Source: Thermotogota bacterium
GTDB taxonomy: Bacteria; Thermotogota; Thermotogae; Petrotogales; Petrotogaceae
Reading direction: 5' to 3'
DNA: 64,000 nucleotides
NCBI GenBank assembly: GCA_029780115.1
Contig: JAKOZG010000001.1
Coordinates: 1 to 64,000 of the forward strand
Shown: one piece after another, positions 41,612-54,145 of the stretch
How the letters are laid out: each line of letters begins with the position of its first letter
Numbering within the stretch: the first letter of the stretch is position 1
The notes under the pieces: model-generated
Told to the model about the DNA's origin: nothing
The model's database searches: none
The model's input: only the letters and a program-made list of their open reading frames with translations
Position numbers and translations under genes: made by a program

Positions 41612-42793
41612 TCATTTAATTAATTCTTTTATACAAATAGCCAATCTTTTTATTCCTTCTTCAATAGTTTTTTCATCAGAGCAAGAATAATTTAATCTGA
41701 GTGTATTGACATCAGATTTTTTCACATAAAAAGGATCTCCTGGAACAAAAGCGACCTTTTTTTCTATAGAATGATTTAAAAGATTAACTGCCGAAATATT
41801 TTTTGGCAAGGTAACCCATAAAAACATGCCACCATTTGGTTTTGTAAATTCTACAGATTTAGGAAAATATCTTTCTATGCTTTCAATCATAGTTAATCTT
41901 TGTGAATTGTACGTTGCCTTTATATCTAAAATGTGTTTATCAAGATCTGTGTCTTTCAGGTATTGATATATTATTCTCTGCCCAACATAATTAGAGTGTA
42001 AATCAGCCGCTTGTTTTGCAATCACAAATTTATCCATAATTTTATCAGGTGCAATCAGCCATCCTATTCTAAATCCGGGAGCCACTATTTTGGAGAATGA
42101 ACCAAGAAGTATTGTTTGTTCTGGCAATAATTTACCAAAAGATTCTATTTCTTCATCTTCATATCTTAATTCTCCGTAAGGATCGTCTTCGATTATAAAT
42201 GTATTATAGCTTTTTAATAAATCAACGATCTTATTTCTTTTTTCAAAGCTATAAGAAATGCCAGTAGGGTTTTGAAAATTGGGTACAGTGTATATTATTT
42301 TAGGAGAAAAGTTTTCATATGCAATATGAAGTTCTTCTAAATTTAAACCGTCATTTTCTAATTTTATAGGAACAAAGTTTTTAGAAAAAATTGATAGGCA
42401 CTGAATTGCGCCAAGATAACCGGGTTCTTCTATTGCTACGGCATCATTATCATTAAGAAAAACTTTTCCAATTAAGTCTAATGCTTGTTGAGATCCATGG
42501 GTAATTAGAACGTTTTCTGCCGAAATGTTTAGGTTCTTATTTTTGTTATATCTTTCGGCAATAAATTCTCTTAAAGGAAGATAACCTTCTGTTGTGCTGT
42601 ACTGTAAGATTTCGGTTCCGTAATTTTCTAATTGATAATTTGCAGCATTTCTGATTTCCTTTACAGGGAAAAGATCTTTATTTGGCAGGCCGCCTGCAAA
42701 AGAAATAATCTCTGTATCGTCTATTAACTTCAGAATTTCACTGATAAAAGATGAAGGAACGTTATCCATACGTTTCGCGAAAATATTTTCCAT
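41612..42793 (-). CDS. PLP-dependent aminotransferase, fold type I (LysN/2-aminoadipate type)
   Basis: A 393-residue aminotransferase from ATG 42793, chosen because the G-rich SD (ggtggggtgg) just precedes it; an ATG five codons earlier has no SD. It has ISFAGGLPNKDLFP, the ITHGSQQALDLIGK glycine loop, PNFQNPTG, EDDPYGELRY and the PLP lysine in LLGSFSKIVAPGFRIGW. These match the AraT_I / LysN class, with wide use of 2-oxo acids. As the last gene of the branched-chain operon, 30 bp after cimA, it probably transfers amino groups to the 2-oxo acids made by the other gene products, in place of IlvE. A role in 2-aminoadipate formation is possible. Confidence 0.85.
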   Translation of the reverse strand: MENIFAKRMDNVPSSFISEILKLIDDTEIISFAGGLPNKDLFPVKEIRNAANYQLENYGTEILQYSTTEGYLPLREFIAERYNKNKNLNISAENVLITHGSQQALDLIGKVFLNDNDAVAIEEPGYLGAIQCLSIFSKNFVPIKLENDGLNLEELHIAYENFSPKIIYTVPNFQNPTGISYSFEKRNKIVDLLKSYNTFIIEDDPYGELRYEDEEIESFGKLLPEQTILLGSFSKIVAPGFRIGWLIAPDKIMDKFVIAKQAADLHSNYVGQRIIYQYLKDTDLDKHILDIKATYNSQRLTMIESIERYFPKSVEFTKPNGGMFLWVTLPKNISAVNLLNHSIEKKVAFVPGDPFYVKKSDVNTLRLNYSCSDEKTIEEGIKRLAICIKELIK

Positions 42794-42822
42794 ATCCACC
42801 CCACCCATCTAGTTAATTTTAT

Positions 42823-44427
42823 TTAACTTTTGATATTAGAATATATTTTGGTTTCTGAACAATTATTAATATACAGGCCATATTCAATACTATCTATTAA
42901 AGCGTCCCAACTTGCTTCGATAATATTTGACGAAACACCCACAGTAGTCCAAGTTCGTTCAGAATCTTTAGTTTCGATTAACACGCGTACCTTTGAAGCA
43001 GTGCCAAGAGAACTATCTAATACGCGTACTTTGTAATCTATAAGTTTTATATCTTTTAAAATAGGGAAAAATTCCTCTAAAGCTTTTCTTAATGCACAGT
43101 CCAAAGCATTTACCGGTCCATCTCCTTCTGAAACAGCATGTACAACTTTATCTTTAACCTTTAATTTAATAACAGCTTCAGTGCTTGTTTCTTCACCGAA
43201 ATTGTAACTAAGAATTTTGAAATTTTCTACTTGAAAGTCAGGTATATAATCATAAAATTCTCTCATGACTAACAACTTTAAAGAAGCATCTGCTCCTTCG
43301 AATTGGTACCCTTGATGTTCATATTCTTTTATCTTTACAGTTAGATTTTTAATTTGTACCTCAGAGAATTGTGACAAGTCAAAACCCAATTCTTCCAATT
43401 TTGATTTTAAATTGCTTTTTCCTGATAACTCTGAGACAAGGATTCTTCGCTCATTTCCCACTAATTCTGGAGCTATATGTTCATAAGTTAGAGGATTTTT
43501 TAAAATAGCGCTGACGTGAACTCCACCTTTATGTGTAAAAGCACTTCTTCCTACAAATGGTTTTCTATTTTCCGGCGTTAAGTTCGCTATTTCCATGACA
43601 AAATTATACAAAGATGTTGTTTTTTCAAGTTTTATATTTTCTAAATGTAGATTATATTTAAACTTTAAAACAGGAATAAGTACTGATAGATCTGTATTGC
43701 CGCATCTTTCTCCTAATCCACCAATTGTTCCTTGTATTTGTTCTACTCCTTCCTCAAAAGCTGATAAACTATTTGCAACTGCTAAGCCAGAATCATTATG
43801 AGCGTGTATTCCCAATGGCACATTAATTTCTTTTTTAACAGTTTTGATAATTTCCTTTACTCTCGAAGGTATTTGGCCTCCGTTTGTATCACATAAGATT
43901 ATTGTACTAGCCCCAGAATCTTGTGCAACTTGAAGAGTTTTCATAGCATACTTTGCGTTATTATTGAATCCATCAAAAAAATGTTCAGCATCAAAAAAAA
44001 CATTTAATCCGTAGTGCCTTAAATATTTTATGGTGTCTTCGATAAGTTTTAAATTTTCTTCACAAGAGATATTTAAAGCTTCAAATACATGAAAGTCCCA
44101 GCTTTTGGCAAATATTACTACAGTTTTTACCCCTGCGGCAATTAGTTTGTTAATATTAACATCATCTTCAACATTGATACCAATTTTTTTGGTAGAACTG
44201 AAGGCTACTAATTCACTGTTTTTTAAGTTGAGGCTTTGAGCTTTTATAAAAAATTCTTCGTCTTTTGGATTAGAACCTGGCCATCCTCCTTCAATGTAGT
44301 GAATTCCATAGTCATCTAATCTTTGGGTTATTTTTATTTTGTCCCCAATAGAAAAAGAAACTCCTTCACCTTGACTTCCGTCTCTCAATGTAGTATCGAA
44401 AAGTTTAGGTTCAAAAATTTGAATCAC
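42823..44427 (-). CDS. cimA: (R)-citramalate synthase
   Basis: A 534-residue DRE-TIM metallolyase making citramalate from pyruvate and acetyl-CoA. The N-terminal barrel opens with [19 protein letters not shown] and has HAHNDSGLAVANSL with the metal-binding HxH, plus GGLGERCGNTDL. RSAFTHKGGVHVSAI is the subtype signature that separates CimA from LeuA (HESGIH). A C-terminal LeuA-dimer allosteric domain follows, with ALDCALRKAL. GTG 44427 overlaps the leuB stop (GTGA). With LeuBCD it gives a threonine-free route to 2-oxobutanoate and isoleucine, consistent with no ilvA in the operon. Confidence 0.92.
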   Translation of the reverse strand: MIQIFEPKLFDTTLRDGSQGEGVSFSIGDKIKITQRLDDYGIHYIEGGWPGSNPKDEEFFIKAQSLNLKNSELVAFSSTKKIGINVEDDVNINKLIAAGVKTVVIFAKSWDFHVFEALNISCEENLKLIEDTIKYLRHYGLNVFFDAEHFFDGFNNNAKYAMKTLQVAQDSGASTIILCDTNGGQIPSRVKEIIKTVKKEINVPLGIHAHNDSGLAVANSLSAFEEGVEQIQGTIGGLGERCGNTDLSVLIPVLKFKYNLHLENIKLEKTTSLYNFVMEIANLTPENRKPFVGRSAFTHKGGVHVSAILKNPLTYEHIAPELVGNERRILVSELSGKSNLKSKLEELGFDLSQFSEVQIKNLTVKIKEYEHQGYQFEGADASLKLLVMREFYDYIPDFQVENFKILSYNFGEETSTEAVIKLKVKDKVVHAVSEGDGPVNALDCALRKALEEFFPILKDIKLIDYKVRVLDSSLGTASKVRVLIETKDSERTWTTVGVSSNIIEASWDALIDSIEYGLYINNCSETKIYSNIKS

Positions 44428-45473
44428 CCTCTTTTTAAAACTTTTAATATCTCATCCCCAACTTCGTTAGTTCCGAGTTTACCCCCCATGTCAGGTGTTA
44501 ATTTATTTTCTTCAATAACAATTTTAATTGCATTTTCAATTTTTTCAGATAAATCATTTCTATTAAAATATTCAAGCATCATAGATACCGCTAAAATAGC
44601 CGCTATTGGGTTAGCTATTCCTTTACCAGCTATATCGGGGGCTGAACCATGTATCGGTTCGAACATTGATACTGTTTTTGGATTAATATTTCCCGATGCG
44701 GCTAGGCCCATTCCACCTTGTAATTCCGCACCTAAATCAGTTATGATGTCTCCGAACATATTACAAGTCACAATGACATCAAACAGTTCGGGATTTCTTA
44801 CCATTTTCATAGTTATAGCATCAACGTAATAATGGTCTGTTGCAATATTCGGATATTCAGTTTTTACTTCTTCGAATACTCTTAACCATAGATTGTGAGA
44901 ATAAGTTAATACGTTGCTCTTGTCACATAAAGTGACTTTTCCATTTGTTTTTTTGGCATAATCAAAAGCATATCTGATAATTCTTTCTACCCCTTTTCTA
45001 GTGCACACCATTTCTTGTATGGCAACTTCATCTGGAGTCCCTTTTTTTAGAAAACCTCCAATTCCTGCGTAAAGGCCTTCAGTATTTTCTCGAACAACAG
45101 TAAAATTAATTTCCTCAACCCCTTTGTTTTTTAAGGGTGAAAATCGGTTATTTAATAATTTAATTGGTCTCAGATTTACATATTGATCGAAATAAAAACG
45201 TAATTTAAGTAGTATTCCGTGTTCTAAAATGCCCGCAGGTACTTTAGGATCTCCAACCGCTCCAAGATAAATAGCATCAAAAGTTTCTAACTTTTTCAAT
45301 ATATAGTCAGGAATTAATTCTCCACTATTTAAATATCTTTTTGCTCCTAGATCAAATTCTTCGAGCTTGAAGCCCAATTGGTATTGATCATTAAAATAAT
45401 TTAATATTTTTAAACCTTCCTTTACAACCTCTGGGCCAATTCCATCTCCGGGTATTATTGCAATTGATGGCAA
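44424..45473 (-). CDS. leuB: 3-isopropylmalate (and likely methylmalate) dehydrogenase
   Basis: A 349-residue decarboxylating dehydrogenase of the isocitrate/isopropylmalate family. It has IIPGDGIGPEVVKEG, the [18 protein letters not shown] substrate loop, VVRENTEGLYAG, the metal-ligand VTCNMFGDIITDLGA, and GSAPDIAGKGIANPIA. The TTG start at 45473 directly follows the leuD TAA, with SD gggagg inside leuD. It oxidises 3-isopropylmalate in leucine synthesis; with CimA present it very probably oxidises (2R,3S)-3-methylmalate as well. Close homologues include tartrate dehydrogenases, but the operon fixes the role. Confidence 0.92.
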   Translation of the reverse strand: MPSIAIIPGDGIGPEVVKEGLKILNYFNDQYQLGFKLEEFDLGAKRYLNSGELIPDYILKKLETFDAIYLGAVGDPKVPAGILEHGILLKLRFYFDQYVNLRPIKLLNNRFSPLKNKGVEEINFTVVRENTEGLYAGIGGFLKKGTPDEVAIQEMVCTRKGVERIIRYAFDYAKKTNGKVTLCDKSNVLTYSHNLWLRVFEEVKTEYPNIATDHYYVDAITMKMVRNPELFDVIVTCNMFGDIITDLGAELQGGMGLAASGNINPKTVSMFEPIHGSAPDIAGKGIANPIAAILAVSMMLEYFNRNDLSEKIENAIKIVIEENKLTPDMGGKLGTNEVGDEILKVLKRG

Positions 45474-45965
45474 TTAACTAACCTCCCTTTTGATTTTTTC
45501 TATTAGACCACCAGCCTCAATTATTTCCTGTAAAAATTCTGGATACGGTTCGGCTTTATATTCTTTATTAGCGTTAAGATCTATTATGAGGCCTGTAGAT
45601 AAATCTATTTCAACTATAGCTCCATTTTCAATGTTTTGGGAAGCTTCTTTAGATATTAGAATTGGTAAACCAATATTTATAGCGTTTCTATAAAATATTC
45701 TTGCAAAACTTTCGGCAATAACACACGATATTCCAGCTGCTTTTATAGCAAGCGGTGCATGTTCTCTTGAACTTCCTGAACCAAAGTTTTTACCCGCCAC
45801 TATAATGTCACCTTTTTTTACTTCTTTTACAAAATTTTTATCAATATCTTCCATACAATGTTGTGCTAATGCTTCAGGTTTAGGATTATTTAAATATCTA
45901 GCTGGTATAATGACATCTGTGTCGACATTGTCTCCATATTTAAAAACTTTGCCTCTTAATTTCAT
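45474..45965 (-). CDS. leuD: 3-isopropylmalate dehydratase small subunit
   Basis: A 163-residue small subunit with [15 protein letters not shown] at the N-terminus, [15 protein letters not shown] (substrate-binding serine loop) and a C-terminal swivel domain. It is the short archaeal/thermophile type of LeuD. ATG 45965 overlaps the leuC stop as ATGA, and SD gaggaggt is 7 bases upstream. A longer in-frame extension upstream runs through leuC and has no family similarity. With LeuC it isomerises 2- to 3-isopropylmalate, and probably citramalate to methylmalate. Confidence 0.93.
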   Translation of the reverse strand: MKLRGKVFKYGDNVDTDVIIPARYLNNPKPEALAQHCMEDIDKNFVKEVKKGDIIVAGKNFGSGSSREHAPLAIKAAGISCVIAESFARIFYRNAINIGLPILISKEASQNIENGAIVEIDLSTGLIIDLNANKEYKAEPYPEFLQEIIEAGGLIEKIKREVS

Positions 45966-47221
45966 TTTAAGACCTCCTCGGGATGTACAATATAACCGAC
46001 AATGGCAGAGGCAGTAGCAACGGCTGGATTTACTAAGTACACTTCGCTTTCGGGATGACCCATACGACCAACAAAATTTCGATTTGTGGTAGAAACGGCT
46101 CTTTCTCCTTTTGCTAAAACTCCCATATGTCCACCTAAACAAGGCCCGCAGGTTGGAGTACTTACCGCAGCACCAGCATCTATAAAAATTTCTATAAGTC
46201 CTTCTTTTAATGCATTTTTGTAGATTTCTTGGGTTCCCGGAAAAATGATACATCTAACATCTGGATGTACTTTATGACCTTTGAGTAATTTTGCTGCTAT
46301 CCTTAAATCTTCCATTCTGCCATTGGTACAAGATCCTATAACGGCTTGATCAATTTTAATATTTTTAGCTTCTTGCACAGCTCTTGTATTTTCTGGAAGA
46401 TGAGGAAAAGCAACTTGAGGTTCTAAATTTGAAACATCGAATTTAAGAATCTTTTCGTAAACCGCATCACTATCACTTGTTACAGGTACGTAATTTCGAG
46501 TAACTCTGTTCTTTAAATATTCTTCAGTTTTCTCGTCATAATCAAATAGGCCACACTTTGCACCAGCTTCAATAGCCATATTTGCCATAGTCATTCTTGA
46601 ATCGATTGATAGATTTTTAATAGTATCTCCCATAAATTCTATAGATTTATATAATGCACCATCCACTCCAATTTGTCCAATGGTATATAATATAAGATCT
46701 TTTCCACTAACCCATTCTCTTAATTTTCCTGTATATATAATTTTAATTGTTTCAGGAACTCTAAACCATAAATATCCTGTTGCCATAGCTGCTGCAATGT
46801 CAGTACTTCCTACACCCGTGGCAAAAGCATTTAACGCACCATAAGTACAGGTATGGGAATCAGCACCAATAATTATTTCACCAGGTGCTACCAATCCTTT
46901 TTCAGGAAGTAAACAATGTTCTATTCCTACTCTCCCAACTTCAAAATAATTAGTTATTTCCATTTCTTTTGCAAAATTTCTCATCATAAGAGAATTTTCA
47001 GCTGATTGAATGTCTTTATTAGGCGTGAAATGATCAGGTACAAGTGCAACTTTATCTTTATCAAATACTTTACTAATTCCTATCTTTCGAAATTCTTTGA
47101 TAGCTACCGGAGCAGTTACATCATTTCCTAAAATTAAATCTACCTTAGCGTTAACTAATTCTCCTGGCCTAAGCGAACTTTTATTAGAATGTAAGGCTAA
47201 AATTTTTTCTACAATTGTCAT
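45962..47221 (-). CDS. leuC: 3-isopropylmalate dehydratase large subunit
   Basis: A 419-residue aconitase-family subunit from ATG 47221, preferred because SD agagga lies 6-7 bases before it. [4Fe-4S] ligands are the Cys of IGSCTNG and the two Cys of [10 protein letters not shown]. Other marks are [21 protein letters not shown] and [17 protein letters not shown]. Its stop overlaps leuD. The length is that of the thermophile/archaeal LeuC group, a group often able to use both isopropylmalate and citramalate. The oxygen-sensitive cluster fits an anaerobe. Confidence 0.93.
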   Translation of the reverse strand: MTIVEKILALHSNKSSLRPGELVNAKVDLILGNDVTAPVAIKEFRKIGISKVFDKDKVALVPDHFTPNKDIQSAENSLMMRNFAKEMEITNYFEVGRVGIEHCLLPEKGLVAPGEIIIGADSHTCTYGALNAFATGVGSTDIAAAMATGYLWFRVPETIKIIYTGKLREWVSGKDLILYTIGQIGVDGALYKSIEFMGDTIKNLSIDSRMTMANMAIEAGAKCGLFDYDEKTEEYLKNRVTRNYVPVTSDSDAVYEKILKFDVSNLEPQVAFPHLPENTRAVQEAKNIKIDQAVIGSCTNGRMEDLRIAAKLLKGHKVHPDVRCIIFPGTQEIYKNALKEGLIEIFIDAGAAVSTPTCGPCLGGHMGVLAKGERAVSTTNRNFVGRMGHPESEVYLVNPAVATASAIVGYIVHPEEVLK

Positions 47222-47238
47222 ATCATATCCTCTCTTTC

Positions 47239-48774
47239 TCACACATTATTGAATCTTCTTTGTTTGTTAGCAACATATTTGTTTAAAGCATTTATATACG
47301 CTAAAGTGCTAGCGTAAGTTACGTCTGATTCAACGGAACGTCCTGTATAGACTTCATCTTCTATTTTAAGTTTTACAATTGCTTCACCAAGAGCGTCAGT
47401 TCCTTCTGTAATAGCCTCGATTTTGTAGGAAACAAGAGATATATCTGGAATCGCAACAACTTCATTTATTGCTTTAAAGATCGCATCTATCGGTCCGTCA
47501 CCGCTACATGCTGCTTTTTCTACAAAATTATCTCCAACTTTGATTTTTATTGTTGCGGTTGGTAGTACAGTATTTCCAGTATTAACAGAGACATATTCAA
47601 GAATAAAATAATCTTCAACTTTATAAATTTCGTCACTAATTAAGGCATCTATATCTGCATTTGATAGATTTTTCTTTTTGTCAGCAAGATTTTTGAATTT
47701 GTTAAATAATTTTTCGAAAGTTTCTTCATCTACTTTATATCCTGAAGCATTCAAGTATTCTTTGAAAGCATGTCTACCAGAATGCTTTCCAAGAACAAGG
47801 GCGTTATTTTTTAATCCTATGCTTTTAGCATCCATTATTTCATAAGTAGTTCTTTCTTTAATCATGCCATCTTGATGAATTCCTGATTCATGAGCAAATG
47901 CATTTTTACCTACAATTGCTTTGTTGGGTTGAACAGGCATTCCTGTAAAATTTGAAACCATAGTGCTTAATTTTATAATTTGAGTAGTATCTTGAGTGAC
48001 AATAATGTCTTTGAAGAAGTCTTTTCTAGTAACAAAAGTCATTATTACCTCTTCTAAAGCGGTATTTCCAGCCCTTTCACCGATACCATTTACTGCAACT
48101 TCAACCTGATCTGCACCATTTATCACGGCTGCAACAGTGTTAGCAGTAGCCATTCCGAGATCATTATGACAATGCACGCTTAGTTCAACTTTATCTATCC
48201 ATCTTGTATTTTCTTTAATTTTTTTGATTAATTCTCCGAATTCTTGAGGAATTGCATAACCAACGGTATCAGGAACGTTAATTACAGTAGCACCTGCTTC
48301 TATAACCTTTTCAAAGATCAAGTATAGAAATTTTAAATCACTTCGTGACGCATCTTCAGCAGAAAACTCTACATTTGGAGTATATTTAGAAGCATATTTG
48401 ACTGCATCAACCGCCTTTTCTAAAACTTGATCAGGAGTCATGTTAAGTTTATATTTCATGTGAATTGGGGATGTCGCAATAAAAACATGAATTCTGGGGT
48501 TTTCTGCATCTTGAAGAGCTTCCCAGGCACAATCAATATCCTTGTAATTTGCACGAGCTAAAGCAGCAATTTCTACATCTCTAATTTTTTTTGCTATTGT
48601 TTGAACACTCTCGAAGTCGCCGCGTGAAGATATTGGAAATCCGGCCTCAATTACATCTACTTTAAGCATTGAGAGTTGTTCAGCAATTGCTAACTTTTCT
48701 TCCTTAGTTAAATTTACTCCAGGAGATTGCTCCCCATCTCTCAAAGTAGTATCAAAAATTTTAATTTTTTTCAA
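47239..48774 (-). CDS. leuA: 2-isopropylmalate synthase
   Basis: A 511-residue LeuA that condenses 2-oxoisovalerate with acetyl-CoA, the committed leucine step. The catalytic barrel has [32 protein letters not shown] (metal HxH), NGIGERAGN and [15 protein letters not shown], which is diagnostic for LeuA. The C-terminal regulatory domain (about 390-500, with [12 protein letters not shown]) is the leucine-binding site of the family, so feedback inhibition is expected. The TTG start 48774 lies 15 bp after ilvC. It is one of three DRE-TIM synthases in the window (with cimA and the gene at 62891). Confidence 0.95.
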   Translation of the reverse strand: MKKIKIFDTTLRDGEQSPGVNLTKEEKLAIAEQLSMLKVDVIEAGFPISSRGDFESVQTIAKKIRDVEIAALARANYKDIDCAWEALQDAENPRIHVFIATSPIHMKYKLNMTPDQVLEKAVDAVKYASKYTPNVEFSAEDASRSDLKFLYLIFEKVIEAGATVINVPDTVGYAIPQEFGELIKKIKENTRWIDKVELSVHCHNDLGMATANTVAAVINGADQVEVAVNGIGERAGNTALEEVIMTFVTRKDFFKDIIVTQDTTQIIKLSTMVSNFTGMPVQPNKAIVGKNAFAHESGIHQDGMIKERTTYEIMDAKSIGLKNNALVLGKHSGRHAFKEYLNASGYKVDEETFEKLFNKFKNLADKKKNLSNADIDALISDEIYKVEDYFILEYVSVNTGNTVLPTATIKIKVGDNFVEKAACSGDGPIDAIFKAINEVVAIPDISLVSYKIEAITEGTDALGEAIVKLKIEDEVYTGRSVESDVTYASTLAYINALNKYVANKQRRFNNV

Positions 48775-48788
48775 GAGATATCACACTC

Positions 48789-50340
<1,552 letters not shown>

Positions 50341-50348
50341 ACATCACC

Positions 50349-52043
50349 TCATATTTCCGTTTCTTTAAGAACTTTTCTATAATCTAACATTTCCTCCAAG
50401 GAGGCACCTTCAGGAACCATAGGAAATACATTCTCATCTTGTGGGATAACAAAATCTAATAACATTGGGCCATTGTAATTTAAAGCTTCTTTTATAGCCT
50501 TGTCGACGTCATTTTTGTCAGTAACTTTTAAAGCTTTAATTCCATAAGCTTCTGCTATTTTTATGAAATCAGGATTTTTAATCAATGTATGTGAATACCT
50601 TTCATTAAAAAAAAGTTCCTGCCATTGTCTTACCATGCCTAATGTACTGTTGTTAAAAATGATCATTTTAATTGGAAGATTATTGTTACTTATTGTTGCT
50701 AATTCCTGTAAGTTCATTTGAAAACCTCCATCTCCTGATATACAAATAACTGGTCTATCAGGATTTCCGAACTGAGCTCCTATACTAGCTGGAAGGCCGA
50801 AACCCATAGTTCCAAGCCCACCAGAGGATATAAAAGAGCGAGGCTTTAGGAATTTAAGATATTGTGCAGCCCACATTTGATGCTGCCCTACGTCAGTTAC
50901 AACTATCGAATTTTCACTTAAAACTTCGTTTAACTTTTCTATTATATATTGAGGTTTGATATTTGAATTCCTGTGTTCATAAGATAAAGGATAATCTCTT
51001 TTCCATTCTTTGATTGTTTCTAACCATTCCGTTCTTTCTACGGTTTTTATTAGAGGTATTAATTTGTTTAAAATTGTTTTTGCATCACCAACGATTGGAA
51101 TATCAACCTTGATGTTTTTGTTAATCTCTGCAGGATCAATATCGATATGAATTATTTTTGCTTTAGAAGCAAATTTATCCACTCTACCAGTTACTCTATC
51201 ATCAAAACGAACCCCAATTGCTATGATTAGATCGCTTTCAGAGATTGCATAATTTGCATATTTGGTACCATGCATGCCAACCATTCCTAATGAATACTCA
51301 TCTGTCAAAGGAAATGATCCTAAACCCATTAATGAATTAGCAACTGGTATTTTTCCAGTTTTAGATAGAGTTTTTAATTCATCAGAAGCATTGGAAATTA
51401 TTACACCTCCTCCAGCAAAAATTACCGGTCGAAAGGAATTATTTATAACTTCTGCAGCAGCCTTTATTTGCATATAGTTGCCTTCATATGTGGGTTGATA
51501 TCCAGGTAGGTGGACTTTTTCAGGATAGTGATAATCAAAATTTGTTTTTATCACATCAACAGGCAAGTCAATAAGTACTGGACCAGGTCTACCAGTTCTG
51601 GCTATATAAAACGCTTCTTTTACAACTCTTGCAAGATCTTTTATATTTGTTACCATATAATTATGTTTAGTAATTGGAAGAGTTATTCCTCTAATATCAA
51701 TTTCTTGGAAAGAATCAGTTCCAATTAAATGTGTTGGAGCTTGTCCAGTAAAAGCAACAACTGGTACTGAATCCATATAAGCGTTAGCAATTCCTGTAAC
51801 TAAATTTGTTGCTCCTGGCCCAGATGTTGCTATGCAAACACCAACCTTTCCAGTGCTTCTAGAATAACCATCAGCGGCATGAGCAGCCGCTTGTTCATGC
51901 CTGACTAACACATGCGTGATTGGAGCATCGTATAATTCATCATAAAGTGGAATTACTTTTCCTCCTGGGTAACCAAATATAATTTCGACACCTTCTTTTA
52001 GTAAAGATTCAATTAGAATCTTCGCTCCGGAGAGTAAAGCCAT
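50349..52043 (-). CDS. ilvB: Acetolactate synthase large (catalytic) subunit
   Basis: A 564-residue ThDP enzyme. It has GYPGGKVIPLYDEL, the ThDP-activating glutamate in VLVRHEQAAAHAADGYSR, ATSGPGATNLVTGIANAY, a central FAD domain (VIFAGGGV, GVRFDDRVTGR) and the ThDP-Mg motif GDGGFQMN...NNSTLGMVRQWQ in the C-terminal domain. It makes 2-acetolactate from two pyruvates or 2-aceto-2-hydroxybutyrate from pyruvate and 2-oxobutanoate. ATG 52043 has SD ggaggtg. The typical biosynthetic AHAS features (FAD domain, IlvN partner) distinguish it from catabolic AlsS. Confidence 0.95.
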   Translation of the reverse strand: MALLSGAKILIESLLKEGVEIIFGYPGGKVIPLYDELYDAPITHVLVRHEQAAAHAADGYSRSTGKVGVCIATSGPGATNLVTGIANAYMDSVPVVAFTGQAPTHLIGTDSFQEIDIRGITLPITKHNYMVTNIKDLARVVKEAFYIARTGRPGPVLIDLPVDVIKTNFDYHYPEKVHLPGYQPTYEGNYMQIKAAAEVINNSFRPVIFAGGGVIISNASDELKTLSKTGKIPVANSLMGLGSFPLTDEYSLGMVGMHGTKYANYAISESDLIIAIGVRFDDRVTGRVDKFASKAKIIHIDIDPAEINKNIKVDIPIVGDAKTILNKLIPLIKTVERTEWLETIKEWKRDYPLSYEHRNSNIKPQYIIEKLNEVLSENSIVVTDVGQHQMWAAQYLKFLKPRSFISSGGLGTMGFGLPASIGAQFGNPDRPVICISGDGGFQMNLQELATISNNNLPIKMIIFNNSTLGMVRQWQELFFNERYSHTLIKNPDFIKIAEAYGIKALKVTDKNDVDKAIKEALNYNGPMLLDFVIPQDENVFPMVPEGASLEEMLDYRKVLKETEI

Positions 52044-52061
52044 AAAAACACCTCCACAGAT

Positions 52062-53717
52062 TTACATTAAAAAAGCACCTTTATTTGAAGGTTGAACCAT
52101 TCTGCTGTATCGTCCAAGGTATCCATTGATCTCAGAAATAATTGGTTTGAATGTATTGATTCTTTCCTTCATTTCCTTGTTCGAAATTTCCAAATTAAGA
52201 GTTTTCTCAGGAATATTTATGCTTATAATATCTCCATCTTTTACAATCCCTATTGGGCCACCGTCTGCTGCCTCTGGAGACACATGTCCAATAGCTGCAC
52301 CTCTAGTAGCTCCAGAAAATCTTCCATCGGTTATCAAGGCGACACTTTTATCAAGGCCCATTCCAGCTAGGGCTGAGGTAGCTGCAAGCATTTCTCTCAT
52401 ACCTGGTCCACCTTTTGGTCCTTCATATAAAATAACAACAATATCTCCTTCTTTAATTTTGCCTTCAAATATTGCTTTAATTGCTTCTTCTTCTTTGTTA
52501 AAAACTTTAGCAGGACCTTTATGAATTAGCATTTCTTCCGCAACAGCGATTTGCTTTACAACAGCTCCCTCAGGGGCTATATTACCTTTTAAAACAGCTA
52601 TTCCTCCATCTTTGTGATAAGGATTTTCGATAGGTCTTATAACATTATGATCAACAAATTTAACCGAGTCAATTGTTTCCTTAAGAGGTTTTCCAGTTAC
52701 TGTTAGACAATCTAAGTGCAGTAAACCTTTTTTAGACAATTCTTTCATTACTGCGGGTATTCCGCCAGCAAAATAAAGGTCTTCGATATGATTTATACCA
52801 GCAGGGGTTAAACTGCAAAGATGAGGAGTTCTTCCACTAATTTTATTGATAATGTCCAAGTTAAAATTTATTCCTGCTTCATGAGCTATAGCAGGCAAAT
52901 GTAGAGCTGTATTTGTTGAGCAACCAAGGGCCATGTCTAAAGTTAAGCCATTTTCAATAGATTTTTTTGAAATAATATCTAAAATTTTGATTCCCTTATT
53001 TACGAGTTCGACTATTTTTTGTCCACTTTCTGTAGCCAATCTTCTTCTTTCTGAAAAAACTGCGGGTATAGTTCCGTTTCCTGGTAGAGCAATACCAAGA
53101 GCTTCTGTAATGCAATTCATGGAATTAGCAGTGAACATTCCCGCACAGGAACCATATCCTGGGCAAGCAGACTTTTCTAACTCTTCCAACTCTTCGAGAG
53201 AAATTTTGCCAGCTTTTATAGAACCTACAGCTTCAAACATATCATGTAAATCAACTTTTCGTCCTTTATAATTACCAGCAAGCATTGGGCCACCACTGAC
53301 GAGGATTGTAGGAATGTTCAATCTTAATGCAGCCATTAACATTCCTGGGACTATTTTGTCACAATTAGGTATTAAAATAAGACCATCAAATTGATAAGCT
53401 CTTACAACGGATTCAATGGAATCTGCTATTAAATCGCGACTAGGCAAAGAATATTTCATTCCAATATGTCCCATAGCTATGCCATCACATATTCCAATAG
53501 TTGAAAAAGAAAGAGGAACTCCTCCTGCAGAGGAAACACCTTTTTTAACGAATTCGCACAATTCGTTTAGGTGCTTGTGTCCAGGAATAATTTCATTTCC
53601 CGAATGAGCAATCCCTATTATGGGTTTGTTAAGATCGTCTTTTGTTAGTCCTAGTGCATATAAGAGAGACCTATGAGGAGCCTTTTCGACTCCTTTTTTG
53701 ATTTGATCACTATTCAA
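52062..53717 (-). CDS. ilvD: Dihydroxy-acid dehydratase
   Basis: A 551-residue Fe-S dehydratase, first gene of the ilv-leu operon. Cluster-ligand cysteines are seen in [13 protein letters not shown] and [18 protein letters not shown]; other marks are [16 protein letters not shown] and [20 protein letters not shown]. It dehydrates dihydroxyisovalerate and dihydroxymethylvalerate to the 2-oxo acids of valine and isoleucine. The start TTG 53717 lies behind a very strong SD, gcgggaggtg. The transcript starts about 175 bases upstream at a consensus promoter, leaving a long AT-rich leader. Confidence 0.95.
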   Translation of the reverse strand: MNSDQIKKGVEKAPHRSLLYALGLTKDDLNKPIIGIAHSGNEIIPGHKHLNELCEFVKKGVSSAGGVPLSFSTIGICDGIAMGHIGMKYSLPSRDLIADSIESVVRAYQFDGLILIPNCDKIVPGMLMAALRLNIPTILVSGGPMLAGNYKGRKVDLHDMFEAVGSIKAGKISLEELEELEKSACPGYGSCAGMFTANSMNCITEALGIALPGNGTIPAVFSERRRLATESGQKIVELVNKGIKILDIISKKSIENGLTLDMALGCSTNTALHLPAIAHEAGINFNLDIINKISGRTPHLCSLTPAGINHIEDLYFAGGIPAVMKELSKKGLLHLDCLTVTGKPLKETIDSVKFVDHNVIRPIENPYHKDGGIAVLKGNIAPEGAVVKQIAVAEEMLIHKGPAKVFNKEEEAIKAIFEGKIKEGDIVVILYEGPKGGPGMREMLAATSALAGMGLDKSVALITDGRFSGATRGAAIGHVSPEAADGGPIGIVKDGDIISINIPEKTLNLEISNKEMKERINTFKPIISEINGYLGRYSRMVQPSNKGAFLM

Positions 53718-53900
53718 CTCAACACCTCCCGCTTTTTGAAAATAAAAACAAAAAACCCCCGGTAGAATTCATTTCAAATAAATAGAAAATTAAATAAAAA
53801 TAAAATAATGTAAATATTTTCATGGTTTTAATAATATTGAAAAGATTTTCATTTTAGCAAATTATTAGTAACTATTGAAGTTTATTTGTAATTATTTGTG

Positions 53901-53929
53901 ATTATACACTAAAATCTCTAATTTTGCAA
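53901..53929 (-). promoter_or_regulatory. Promoter of the ilv-leu-cimA operon
   Basis: Minus strand: -35 TTGCAA (53929-53924), a 17-base spacer, -10 TATAAT (53906-53901). Transcription would start near 53894, giving a leader of about 175 bases before TTG 53717. Confidence 0.78.
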
Positions 53930-54033
53930 AATTTTGAGCAAAAAGTTATTAACCTTATTAATACGCTTATACACAAGATGTTATAAGAAGTTAGCAAATG
54001 TTAACGAAGTTATTGTAAACAAATATTTACAAA

Positions 54034-54071
54034 ATTAACAAAAAAGTTACTTCAGAAGGGAACCTGAAGAG
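54034..54071 (-). terminator. Probable terminator of pheA
   Basis: On the minus strand CTTCAG (54069-54064) and CTGAAG (54055-54050) form a 6-bp stem with an 8-nt loop, followed by TAAC and a run of six T. It lies about 75 bp after the pheA stop. Confidence 0.6.
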
Positions 54072-54145
54072 TTTATAGAAATGAAGTTTTTTGAAGTTTA
54101 ATGGTTGTTTATGAAAATTTAGAAAAAGTATTAATTATCCAAATT

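Larger units (their letters stand above)
53718..54145. other. 428-bp region between ilvD and pheA
   Basis: No gene seen. On the minus strand, the right part holds the likely pheA terminator (54034-54071), then the ilv promoter (53901-53929), then an AT-rich leader of about 175 bases. The leader has an unpaired run accgggggtttttt close to ilvD (read on the minus strand) that looks like the 3' half of a terminator, but I found no matching C-rich arm. No T-box or other riboswitch consensus was recognised. Confidence 0.55.

Noticed and set aside
45966-46253. N-terminal extension of LeuD beginning MYHFSGNPR
   Set aside because: It lies inside leuC in another frame, is Cys/Arg/Tyr-rich and unlike any LeuD; ATG 45965 has a good SD.
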